From Alnus glutinosa (taxonomy: Eukaryota; Streptophyta; Magnoliopsida; Fagales; Betulaceae): a DNA stretch of 64,000 nucleotides. Shown in pieces: positions 25,967 to 36,995 of this stretch. The stretch lies in contig NC_084887.1 of NCBI RefSeq assembly GCF_958979055.1, positions 32,279,544-32,343,543 of the forward strand, read 5' to 3'. The first letter of the stretch is position 1. The number at the start of each line of letters is the position of its first letter. The translations under genes and the position numbers were made by a program. Under the pieces are notes generated by a model that saw only the letters and a list, made by a program, of their open reading frames with translations, did not search any database and was not told where the DNA came from.

Positions 25967-25975
25967 AATGCGGAT

Positions 25976-27030
25976 TAAGTAGAGAGAGAATTCCTTTGGC
26001 TTGCCAATTGAAATTTTTTTAAAAAAATAAAAATTACATTTTAAAAAAGTTGTTTTTTAATTATAAGTAATTGATTCTCTTTTTTTAAAAAAATTGTACT
26101 ATTTTAAATGATAAACTGTGATTTTAATAGTCAAACTACTGTTTTACTGAACGCTAACTGCGTTTTTAAAAAATCACATCTTCATCAACTGCATTTTGAA
26201 ATTGTTATTTATTCAAATTACATGTTTTGAAACCGCTAAACCAAATAGACTCTAAATGGCTTAGAATTTTTCTTTCCATATCGGTTTTGTGCACAAGACG
26301 TCCACATAGATTCCTTTGCCAGAGTCATGTTTACAAATTGCTTTAAGAGTGAGTTGATATGTATAAGGAAACAAGAGAGGGAGATCTCTGAATATTTGAT
26401 ATCTAATAGGCATTTTCATAGTTGTATATCCTATGACTTAACATGATAGCTTATTTCAAAATTTTATACAAATAACACTTTTCAATTCATCCCCAAGAAG
26501 AGCAAGAATTTTAATTTTTTTTACAAAAATAAAATAAAATAAAATAATAATAATTGCTACAAACAAAAGCGGAATTTCAAGAGAAGTTTTTATAACAAAT
26601 TGGATTTGGGACAGAAGGTGTCTAAATTTTTTGCCAAAATGGGTCAGGTGCTTGGTTGGGTTGGTATGGGCCCATCACTTTCAGTTGACATGTTGTCGTG
26701 TTTGATTCATTTTAAGTTTTTCTCAACCATTTTGAGAGCGGGGGAGTTGAAGCGAAGTGTACCCTGTAAAAGTAATCGGCAACTCCTTGATGTTGTAATT
26801 AGGGTGGGATTTCGTGTTTATACGTAGGGTTATATATAAGAATCAATTCTACTTCGACCAATTTTATTAAATTGGTCAAACTATTTAACTTTAATTCGTT
26901 AATTTTGTGTTGTGTTCGGATTATGTTAAATATTGCAAATCCTAAATGTTGCGTATCGAGTTCGGGTCGTATCGAAACATAGATGTATAAGACTATATAG
27001 CCAACCCAACATATATATATGTTAATTACA
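25976..27030. other. AT-rich spacer, no gene
   Basis: Poly-T and poly-A patches and possible decayed hairpin material ('aattacattttaaaaaagttg' near 26033; 'ctgcgtttttaaaaaatcaca' near 26158) are visible. No coding frame is convincing. Confidence 0.4.
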
Positions 27031-27745
27031 GAGAAATAATTCATTTTCTTCCCTGGTCATTCCATCCTCCCACTTTTTCAAAATTACTTTTGGATCTGTG
27101 AGGTCTATGTGTGTTCCATAGATGGGCCCCACAGATTCAATGGTAATTTTGAAAAATTTGAGGATAAGAGAGGAACTATGGAAAGATGTATAACACGTTT
27201 CTTTCCTAAAAAGAAATGATTCATTTTCTCCCCTAGTCTTTTCATTCTTTTACTTTTTCAAAAGAGAAATGATCCATACACTCATTTCTCACAACAGCCC
27301 CACAACAATCTGACGTGGCTGGTAATATTTTATTATTTTTTTACAAAAAGAAATGAAAACACAACAAAAAAATAATAAAATATTACCAACCACGTCAGCT
27401 TGTTGTGGGGCTGTTGTGAGAAATGAGTGTAGGGATCATTTCTCTTTTCAAAATCACTATTGAATCTGTAAGGTCTATGTGTGTCCAACAGATGGACCCC
27501 ACATTCAATGGTGATTTTGAAAAAATTTAGAATGAGAGAAAGCTCAGGAAAATATGTATAACACTGTTTCTTTCCTAAAAAGAAATGATTCATTTTCTCC
27601 ATGGTCCTATACTCCCACTTTTCAAAATCACCATTGAATCTGTGAGGCCTATGCGTGTCCTACACATAGGCTCCACAGATTCATTGGTGATTTTGAGAAG
27701 TTGAAATATGAGAGAATGACAAGAGAATAATGTATTCCTAAATCG
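27031..27745. mobile_element. Three tandem copies of a MITE, the middle one interrupted
   Basis: Three units share 'gaaatnattcattttctnccc', 'tttcaaaatnac', 'ttgaatctgtgaggtctatgtgtgt', 'gattcaatggtnattttgaaaa' and 'atgtataacac'. Approximate copies are 27031-27212, 27213-27572 and 27582-27745. Each is internally palindromic. The middle unit is split by a different MITE at 27264-27444. Another member lies inverted at 59185-59365, within the GDSL gene. Confidence 0.8.
27264..27444. mobile_element. Nested 181-bp hairpin MITE with 9-bp target duplication
   Basis: Near-perfect inverted arms of about 80 bp start GAGAAATGATCC and GAGAAATGATCCC. They are flanked by TTTTCAAAA at 27255-27263 and 27445-27453. 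A 9-bp duplication and the GAGAAATG terminus place it with Mutator-like MITEs, and its first eight bases equal those of the large element at 20129-25966. Confidence 0.9.
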
Positions 27746-27894
27746 TGACAAAATGCTATCAAAAAACCCAAATAACATCATATGATACTTGGTACTACAC
27801 CATGACATAAGCCCTAATAAGAAGTCTCACATTAATTATTTTTTTATTTTAGAGTGATAACATTGACGGAGTTAACACTTTTCTTGAGTAGTGA

Positions 27895-28100
27895 CATGTA
27901 ATAAGTTGAAACTACTCATTTGGAAAATCGCATGGAATATCTTCCCAATGGAAAAGAAAAAAATTGGCGAACTTCCTCCTCCAATGGCGAAGATGCTTCG
28001 CAACCTAGAAGAGAAAAACTTGGACCATCTTTTTCTAAAATGTCAACATTCAGCTGAAGGAAAAAAAGCATGAAGAGCAGTCTAAAGAATAATTGAAAGA
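27895..28100 (+). mobile_element. LINE zf-RVT fragment
   Basis: The frame from about 27891 reads KLKLLIWKIAWNIFPM followed later by LDHLFLKCQHS. The layout is that of the reverse-transcriptase zinc-binding region, with the first Cys pair lost. It is a decayed fragment. Confidence 0.5.
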
Positions 28101-28290
28101 AAATATACTTTCAATGAAAAAATTATTAAAGAAAAAGTTCATAGCCAAAATGAAGAAAATCTTTATTGCCCATTTTGGGTTTGGGGAGGAGGGCTGAAGG
28201 GGGGACTCTTGTCAAAGTTCAAGTTACAATGGAACCAATTATTGAGTCCGCTTGAAGAACATACCTTGCGCAACGCTTACAAGTAAATTA

Positions 28291-28292
<2 letters not shown>

Positions 28293-28359
<67 letters not shown>
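28293..28359. repeat. (TA)n microsatellite
   Basis: About 33 uninterrupted TA units lie just downstream of the hydrolase gene. Confidence 0.95.
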
Positions 28360-28361
<2 letters not shown>

Positions 28362-28626
28362 ATATAACATACATATCATACAAGAATCAATTAGTCTTTA
28401 AGTCCCGTTGAGAAAGATAAAGCACATTTACCCTCTCCAGCAAAATTAAATTCTGGACCTCAAACCAAAATAGAACAGAAAATTTGCTTTCCACTTTCAT
28501 CTGATTTTGAAACATTAACAGACAGAAAGATGGCTGCAAAATAATCTGATATAGAAACTTCACTGACAGAAAACACTTCCCATATTGCAATATAGTTGAT
28601 GAACAACAAAAAGCCACATGCGCATG

Positions 28627-28660
<34 letters not shown>

Positions 28661-28859
28661 CAACCAAGATTTATTAAAGCTGGAGTGAAAATCATGAGAT
28701 GTATGATTTTCCTGGTTAAATTAATTTTATATTTTTCCTCTAGAAAATGGATAAGAAACAACATAATTATACCACCAAAACAACCCCATTGACTAATCAA
28801 ATAAATAAAAATAAGAGCAAAATACAACCTTCAATATGTGGACTGATCTGTTCTCTTCT

Positions 28860-31800
28860 TCAAACACTTGTAGCTATGGGTTTGAAACAATCAATATTGC
28901 ATAATCTGACTGATCTCACCATCTCCCCAAAACTGCGACCACAACCCAAATCCAACAGTCAGGAAAATCAGATATCTCATATGTAGACATGCCACATTGA
29001 GCAAGCATAGTTCGAAAAAAGAAACATAAATGGATTAAAAGAATTGTAGCGACTCTAAAGTATAGCTGACCGGTCAATGCTGTTTCTCGCTTTCTCTGGC
29101 TGGTCTGTGACGTTTCTCACTTTCTCTGGCTGGTCTGTGACATTACTTGCTTTCTCAGGCCGATCGATACTCTTTCTTGATTTCTCTCTCTTATCAGTAC
29201 TGGCTCTCAACTTCTCTTTTCGGTCTGTGCTTAGCCTTGGCTTTTCTCTCTGATCAGTACTTGGTCGAGACTTTTCTCTCTGATCTGTGCTGGGTCTGGA
29301 TTTCTCTCTACAATCTGTGCTGTTCCTGGGATTTTCTTGTTGATCTGTAATTGGCACAAATCCATTTCTCCTATGTGGTGATTTCTCAATGGCTGATATG
29401 AATTTCTTGAGATGCTTAATGTATTGTGGGAAAAGCTCCAAGTTACAATGATTCCCGTCTTTAATCCATAACGGTTCATACTTCTCTTTACATTGCTCCC
29501 AAAGTTGCTTACCATGGGACCAACCAACAACATCATCAACGGTTCCCTGCAGGCAAACGCAGAGCAAAACAGCTTGGTAAATAAGCATGCTTCCAAACAC
29601 TAGCCATATCTTGCAAGTTACCATATTTGCAGGTTACATGTCATAACAGTGATTTCAGTTAATAAGGAGCCTAACCAACCAGTATGGTGGCAGGTACCTG
29701 CCAATTACAAAATGGGTATGTGAAATTATATTAATCAGGCACACCCATTTCGATCATACTAAGATATCCAAAGCAAATCAAACCAGCACAGTTGAACCAC
29801 ATTATGGTCTTTATACCCACAATAAAGCACAAGCTATTCATCTGAGAACATTTTGATGCTAATATAAAGTCTATGCCTGAATATGAACGTTAAATGCACC
29901 GACATCAATGTTTCACAAAAGGGGGGATCTGAGATACACAAACCATAGCATTCAGGGACAGATTGCCCTCTTATGAACAAATTGGAGGTTTGGAGCATTA
30001 TAGGGATGAATATGTGATTGACCTGGTCAAAACAGATTTAACATGGTCCAGGGCAGATATCAAATCTTCTACAATTTCAAAAAAAATAAAAACACAAGAA
30101 CTCTATTTCGACCAAGATTTGAACTCTCGCCAAGAACTCGAATTTCAACTTGTAAACCAATAAACCAATATAATTTACGTGTCACAGCAGTGGTTATGTT
30201 ATATTTAATGCTTTTTGTACACATTAAGTTGCAAACCTACATGTGTTATTCTTATACATAGTCACACATGCATTGGTTGTCTCCTCGTAAAATACTAGAG
30301 GAAGGAGCGGAAGCGAGAGTCAGAGCAAGATCAAGAGCTCAAGAATTTAAATTTGGTAACCATCCTTAATTTGTCCTGGTATTCTTGTGGCAGTTGCAAA
30401 AAAATTTCAAAACATAAATTTAAGTTAATCAATCATAGTACAGTTAGGGGTTTTAGCAGCAAAAAGGAGAAAGAGAAATGATTCATCAGATATAGCATGA
30501 AATCAATGTAATACATGCATGCAGTGACCAATAAACCATTTTCCTATATTAAAAGATCCAGAACTGGAAATGCCAGAATTAGAAAAATAACCATATATAA
30601 GGTTGTAATTAGTGCATAGAAACTCAATTCTGCAATCTGTTTCGCCATCAAATTATTATAAACTTGGATCCTATATTTAGGTTTACAAACATCTTACTAA
30701 AATAAACATCCCTTAAAATCCGGATAAATACTCACATGAATTACCAGAACTGGACAATTGACAAACGGTATTTTATCAATATTATGCACAAAAACACACA
30801 AATAATCATTATTACTTGGTTAATTTCCAAAAATTGTAAACAATTGAACATTAAGATTCTCCAACCCTGCATACTTATCAAAAAAAGATTCTCCAACCCT
30901 GCATAAAAAAGTAAACCTTATAAATGTCGAACCAGTATGTTTTCTTCACCGGATACATGACCCGGAGGCCAGACAAGATTGGACTGTGGAGAATTACAGC
31001 CCTCAAATACGGTAACCGGGTAGCCAAATCTAATGTGGGTCCGCTACCAACCGATTGCCCATACAAGATAATATCTTCCTCTTTCGTGCCATACTTCTCT
31101 ACAAGGCATCTGTATGCGGCTTCTATGTCTGCATAAGTGTTATGCTCACTCGGCTGCCAAAATAAAACACATAATTCAGCATTATCCTATTTTATTTTAA
31201 CTTATTCTCAATTAATCTATTTCCCTATATTATTCCTTGGAGAAAATGTGAAACTAATTAAAATTCAAAGCCTGGCTATGCCAATAGGAATAGGTGCACT
31301 AGGCTCAGCCGCTCAGTAGAGCAAGGCTTTCAACCTTTTTGGGGTCCCATATAACAAAAACAAACTAAAGATCTGTTTGGTGAACAAGAAAATGCCGGGG
31401 GGAAAAAAAACAGCCATAAAGTATAAAATCTCAAATTAGAAGCAAACTGGGACGACAAAAGGAAACATCTCAGCCAAGAGCCCGATAGACTCGTTCAACT
31501 TACTTAACTCAAGTTTTATACCATTCGGAAAGCAAAAAAACTTAAAAATGAATCAATAAATCTAAACCAAAGATCAAAATTTTCCCTTCTTTTTTAAGCT
31601 ACAGTAGCATGAAAGATCCGAACCTACAACACAAAACACACACAAAAACTCCCAACATTTTTCGCAGCATCCAAACAAAAACATTAATCTCATACCTTCC
31701 CAGTAGACTGCCCGTACCCCGAGTAATCATACCTACAATACAAAACACCCAAAAAAATATTACAAAAAATAAATAAATAAATAAAACCTCTTGTGTGTAT

Positions 31801-32161
31801 GCATGTAAAGGTAGCTTAGTGAATGAAAGTTTTGGGATTTACAAACGGACCCCATAAAGTTGACTCGGAGGTGGAGACTGAGTTCATAGAACAACCCGTA
31901 CATCTGACCCAGATCGGCTGCGTTGCCGTGCGAGTACAGCATCGTCAGAGACGCCAAGGGGTTGCTAATGTACACCGCCACGACGTCGCTCCCCCTCTTG
32001 GTTCTCAACCTCAAAACGTCAACGTTTTCCCTAGTTTCCACCCCCGTCATTATCAGCTTCCCACCATCCCCCTCCTCCTCCTCCACCCCATACGACGGCG
32101 GGCTCGGCGGGAAGAACGCGAACTTCGCCGCCATGGAAGACGTCACCGCCCCCATATCCAA
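28860..32161 (-). CDS. Alpha/beta hydrolase of the ABHD17 / BEM46-like family
   Basis: Six exons are proposed: 32161-31851, 31732-31696, 31153-30917, 30783-30736, 29546-29071 and 28932-28860. They give 393 residues in one frame. Family hallmarks are [11 protein letters not shown] (oxyanion region), [12 protein letters not shown], the nucleophile elbow GQSVGSGP (Ser150), an Asp near 215 and DGNHCNLE (His244). Animal ABHD17 enzymes remove palmitate from proteins; plant substrates are not defined. The tail has nine imperfect 10-residue repeats of the type [10 protein letters not shown]. The last exon adds a family-like end, [19 protein letters not shown], whose two Cys could be lipidated. Reading straight through the donor at 29070 would stop early at 29055; the spliced end is preferred because it restores the conserved tail. 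Oddity: the acceptor before exon 4 is AT, not AG (minus-strand bases 30785-30784). The other junctions are GT/AG. Confidence 0.88.
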
Positions 32162-33416
32162 AATCCTCCAAAAAAATTAAATAATAATTAAATTCCACAA
32201 AGTTTGATTAAAATCTATTTGGTGCGCACGGCGGAGGTGATATTTACTGTGGATTTTAAGATTGACCCAGTTGGAGTTTTGCGGGGATATGCTAGTATTT
32301 TGATTCAATTTTAAGTTTCGGTGCTTGGGGTGGTGTTTGCCTGGTGGGAAGGTGACGGGAAAACAGGGTTTTCTAGGGTTTCAAATTGACCTGTTGTGGG
32401 GGGTGGGGGGGGGAGGGGGGGTGAAGGGAGAAGTGGGAAAGGAGCGCAGGATTTTCCGGCGTGGAAAGGGAGAGTGGCACGTGTGGAATGATCCAGCCGG
32501 TGGGGACAGCGGCTGTCTGTGATGGTGATGTTTTAGAGAATAAAACGGGGAAAGGTGACTGTGGGGCGACACGTGTCCTTGTAGGGCAAACTTGGTGGGT
32601 GGGTGAGTACTGGAAATAGCTGTGTAGATACTAGATTTCACTATGTGCCAGCTTGGATCGGACCAGTGTGGTTCTATTATTTGTTTTTGAGACCGGGTTT
32701 TTGTTTGTCCTGTTTCGGGTGGTTTTACACCAGACACCATCGGGTGGACAAAGGTTGGGATTTGTCTGCATGCATGTGTTTTTTACGGCACTTTCTTTTT
32801 TTTCCTTTTTTCCTTTTTTTTTTTTTTTTTTAACTGTTTTAAGCACTTTCTCAAGTTCGTTTTAAACGTGTAATCACTTCTCTCGGAAGAAAGATAAACT
32901 CCGTATAATTCTCATGATTATAACATTTTCTATAACTATTTTGCAATTTGTTGATACGTGTTAATATATGATTAAAGTTATATTAGTACGTGTCAACGAG
33001 GTAGCAATTCAAGCACCTCAAAGCGAGGAGAACTGTAAAATTCACCTGGTCCAGGTGGACCTGCACCTCAAAGACTTAATCTTAATTATGAATGATATAG
33101 TATAGAACGCGGACATTAACCTACCCTTTTACGAATTGAACTCAATTTGTTGTTTCTATCTTCAAAGGAGAGATTGGGGTTTCACTTTGAACATTAAAAG
33201 CGGTGAAGATGAGGGTGTTTTTATCAATCTTGAATACTCACCTATAAGTCCATAATATAGATAGGTTGATGGTTATTTAGAATGGTACTCCGGGTTGGTG
33301 CATTAATTTTTAATACGATCTAATGCATTTATAATTTTGGACCTATATGTTTGTTAGAGTAATTGGGTAAGTATTTTTTTTATTATTATTATTATTTGAA
33401 AAAAAAATGTTTTGAT

Positions 33417-33419
<3 letters not shown>
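32162..33419. other. Upstream region of the hydrolase gene and spacer
   Basis: The part next to the gene (32162-32600) is GC-richer, with a G-rich run at about 32397-32420, and probably holds the promoter and 5' UTR. The rest is spacer with a T-rich tract at about 32788-32832. No further gene is visible. Confidence 0.45.

Positions 33420-33503
<84 letters not shown>
33420..33503. repeat. (TA)n microsatellite, about 84 bp
   Basis: This is a pure TA dinucleotide run. Long open frames across it on the minus strand are artefacts of alternating Ile/Tyr codons. Confidence 0.95.
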
Positions 33504-33507
<4 letters not shown>

Positions 33508-36500
33508 GTTAAAAGTTTGATGGGATCACGTATATATAGTTGCTTATTTGAAAAGCTACAAACAGATTGATCTGAATCAACTGACATAAAATGCAGGAAA
33601 AGATAGATTAGCTATTTCGAATGAGTCAGGAATTCTCAAAAACACAGAAGACTATATTTGACTTAATAATATTCAACATATTTTATTGCAAATGTCTTTA
33701 AATAATACAGTTAATATAAAGAAGTAAAAAACAAACATATGTCTGAAACACCTAGATAGCATCCTATTACTTGAACAATCACTATATCTACTACGTACTT
33801 TTGAGAGTCTTACTCTAATACTGTAATTATACTTTTCTCATATAAATAAGAGTCTTATTTCAATCTTATTACTACTACCTTATCTAGATATATAGTATCC
33901 CTTAATAATAAGAATACATCATTAAACTTAAAGACTACTAAAGAAGTCTCTTAATGAAAGTCCAACTCCATGGTTCAGGAACGTATCACAGAATACCTAA
34001 CTTCTCAAGTATAGTTTGCTTTCTTTTATTGAAGATAATTTGCTTTCTTTCATTGAAGTTGACAGATTTATATGTCCAGAACGTACGTAGTTAGGCTACA
34101 ATCTGGGTCTTGGAGTAGGTTTGATAATTGTTCGAGTAAAGGAAGATATTGAATTCAACTTCCTTTAAAATTGAGGATGCATGCCTAGCCTGTAACATGT
34201 CCTCAAGTATTTGAATGCATGGTCTTTTCTCTGACATGACCATTTGCCTGTGTGTGAAAAGTAGTGCTAAACTTCAATTGCATCCCAACAACTTCTACAA
34301 AAACTTCACCAAAATCTCGATTTCAGACATGGTGATTAGCACTTAACGTATGTTTTGGGCATATAAATCTGCCGAACTTCAAACATTTACGTCACATCTT
34401 GTCATTTTTTCAAAACCAAAACTTCAAACAAAAGTACTTTTCAAAACTATTATCAAACCTACCATCTTCCTAATATTGAAAAAACTACAATGACCAGCAC
34501 TGAAAATCCTGGCGTTTCAACTTTCGTATGCTCGTGGGAGGCCACTCACGTACAGCAGCATCCCATTCAATAGAGTTTCAACTACACATACAAATGAGAT
34601 TGCATTAAATAGTGGTCGGAATTAAAATTTGATTATATATATGAAAATGTATAAAAAATTTGTGCATCATTTCGATCTCCGATCATATTTAACTTTGGGT
34701 TGATCAACTGATCGCAACCACTCTCCCAGAAGGTGCTACTGTGTTGGCAGTATGAACTTATTGCTTTTGATTTGATTACTAACTTCAATATATTCATGAT
34801 GAAAAGTTCCTTCTTTTCTTTCTTTTTCCACTAAAATCTATTCCCTATTTTGAGCTTGCGGATTGGATCAAAAGGCTACTAACTTTTCTCTCCTTTAGAA
34901 GTACTTTTTATATATCTTTGCTGAAAAGGTTTGAGTTGACTGTGTGAGTTCTGTACTCTCAACAAATTTGGGTAGAAATGTGATTTGATGTTCGAAACGT
35001 ACATCAGTTGTAATTGTGCATGATTGGGTAAATATGTCTGTCCAAAACCTAAATTCAAGACCATATATACACTTTGCAAAGCACTCAAAGTCAAGAGTGG
35101 GGTCTTGACAATCTGGAAAGGAATAAGGCCATAAGGGGCTGGGTTCAGGGGTGAGTAGAAAATGGAAACACCTTTTGAACCTATTCCAATTGGATGCCTC
35201 CAACATTTTGACCCATAGTGAAGGTTTTAAGAATTTATTGTCAATGGAGGGCTCCATAATAATCATGAAATTTTGATATCATATTTAACCCTAAATTATA
35301 TTTTCTAGTTCATTCAAAATAAACGGTTTGGATCTAGCCACGTAATCCTTAAAAAACAAAACAAATAAAAAATAAATTAAAATAATTACCTCTTCTAGTG
35401 AGTGGTCCGATCACCTGGTCTAACCACCTCTTTAGACAGTTGACCACTCTCTCAAAAGGTAAAATGGTTGATCTAGACTCCTCTTCACCTCAAAGGATGA
35501 TGCCATCCCTTTGCTTATATTAATTGTTTTTCTTGATTTCTTTACTATATTTGGGTTTTGGATAAGGGATTTCTTTCATCAATATAACCTTTTCCCTTTT
35601 TCAAAACATGAAAATGTCTAAATTATCATAAAGGATAGTGAAACTCCCGAATCGGTCGTGCATTTCGTCATAATTAACGATCCGATTTAGGAAATATTAT
35701 AAGAAAACTTTTATATTCATTTGGCAACTAAAGGAAATTGAATAAAAAACATTGAAAGCTCATATTTATACGATTCTTAATTATCATCCTAAATATCGTT
35801 TTTATATGTGTTTCTCGAAAAATATGGTTTGATCCTTTCACTATTTAACCACATAATTTGAAGAAGATGGAAAAAGTTGCTCTCTAATCGTGCTCTGTGC
35901 ATTGGTGGCTATTGTCTTTGTAATTGCTAAAGCTTTAAAAGCTCAATTAGCAGTACTCTCACTAAATAAACATGTCAAAGTGCTTGTGTTTGATAATTAA
36001 TAATTATTTTTCTTTGATTGTTAAGGAATAATAATTTAATGATAGAGGTGTTGTTTTAATATTTCAAGCACCGTTCTTTGGTTTGTCTTCAAGATTTTCT
36101 AATTTTCTAAAAATATAGCCAAATATTTCAAGTGCGTGTTTTTTACATGATCAAGGAACATCTCTAGTATTTTACTATTTTTATAAATTGAGTTTGAAGA
36201 AATTTCTCTAACCTAATTTTAAGAAAAACTTTGTCCGGTTTGATTTTATTATGCCAAAGTTATCCTTTAGAGGTAATGATCAAAGCGAGGGATGTTTATT
36301 GGAAACAATGAGGTAGTTAGACATATTTAATCGCCAACAATTTTACTTCAAAATTATGGGGAAAATATAATTATTCCCTCCAACTATATCTAGAACACCA
36401 TGAATGCTTTATAAAGGAATGCAGAAGCCCCTACAATTAGAGTAATCCTTTGCTTGGGCCAAAGTTGTCAACTCTAACGATATGTTTGAGTCGAAATGAA

Positions 36501-36585
36501 AGTGATATTTGTTAAGGGAAAACATTAAATTAAAATACCCAAAATTTATTTTTAATGTAATAGAAGAAAGCATACTATCAAAAAG
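33504..36585. other. AT-rich intergenic stretch with one unassigned minus-strand frame
   Basis: No recognised gene is present. A 123-codon minus-strand frame at 34895-35266 starts MIIMEPSIDNKFLKPSLW and includes FLLTPEPSPLWPYSFPDCQD. It has fairly gene-like composition until about 35090, after which the frame looks random. It could be an exon of an unknown or dead gene; no family was recognised. Confidence 0.35.
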
Positions 36586-36789
36586 GAGAAATGATTTTTG
36601 GAGAACAAAAACCGTCCCCCAACAAGCTCTTTTTAATAAAAAAAAAATTAAATATAATCAAAAAGTGTCATTTGATGTGATATTAAAGGACATTTTTTTG
36701 ATTATATTTGATTTTTTTTATTTTTTTTTATTTTTTTTATCAAAAAGAGCCTAAAGGGGACGGTTTCCGTTCCTTGTATATCGCCTCTC
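36586..36789. mobile_element. Hairpin MITE, 204 bp, with near-perfect 9-bp target duplication
   Basis: The arms share 'aaaaccgtcccc', 'ctctttttnataaaaaaa' and 'aaatataatcaaaaa' in inverted order. The flanks are ATCAAAAAG (36577-36585) and AACAAAAAG (36790-36798), matching at eight of nine. The left end GAGAAATGAT equals the end of the MITE at 27264. Confidence 0.8.
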
Positions 36790-36946
36790 AACAAAAAGAA
36801 ACATATGAAACAAAAGCAATTCCAATGTGACGTGACTACATGGGTTGAACCAGGCTTTACCTTGTTCAAAATTTTAAAAATTCTTCTAAAAATATATATA
36901 ATTTTAATAATTTTGACTCCCAAAAATTACCCCCCCACCCTTTTTC

Positions 36947-36995
<49 letters not shown>

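Noticed and set aside
29055..29070. Stop at 29055 as the end of the hydrolase
   Set aside because: It lies in intron sequence after a GT donor; splicing to 28932 restores the conserved tail.
33354..33587. 77-codon minus-strand frame of alternating Ile and Tyr
   Set aside because: It is the translation of a pure TA microsatellite.
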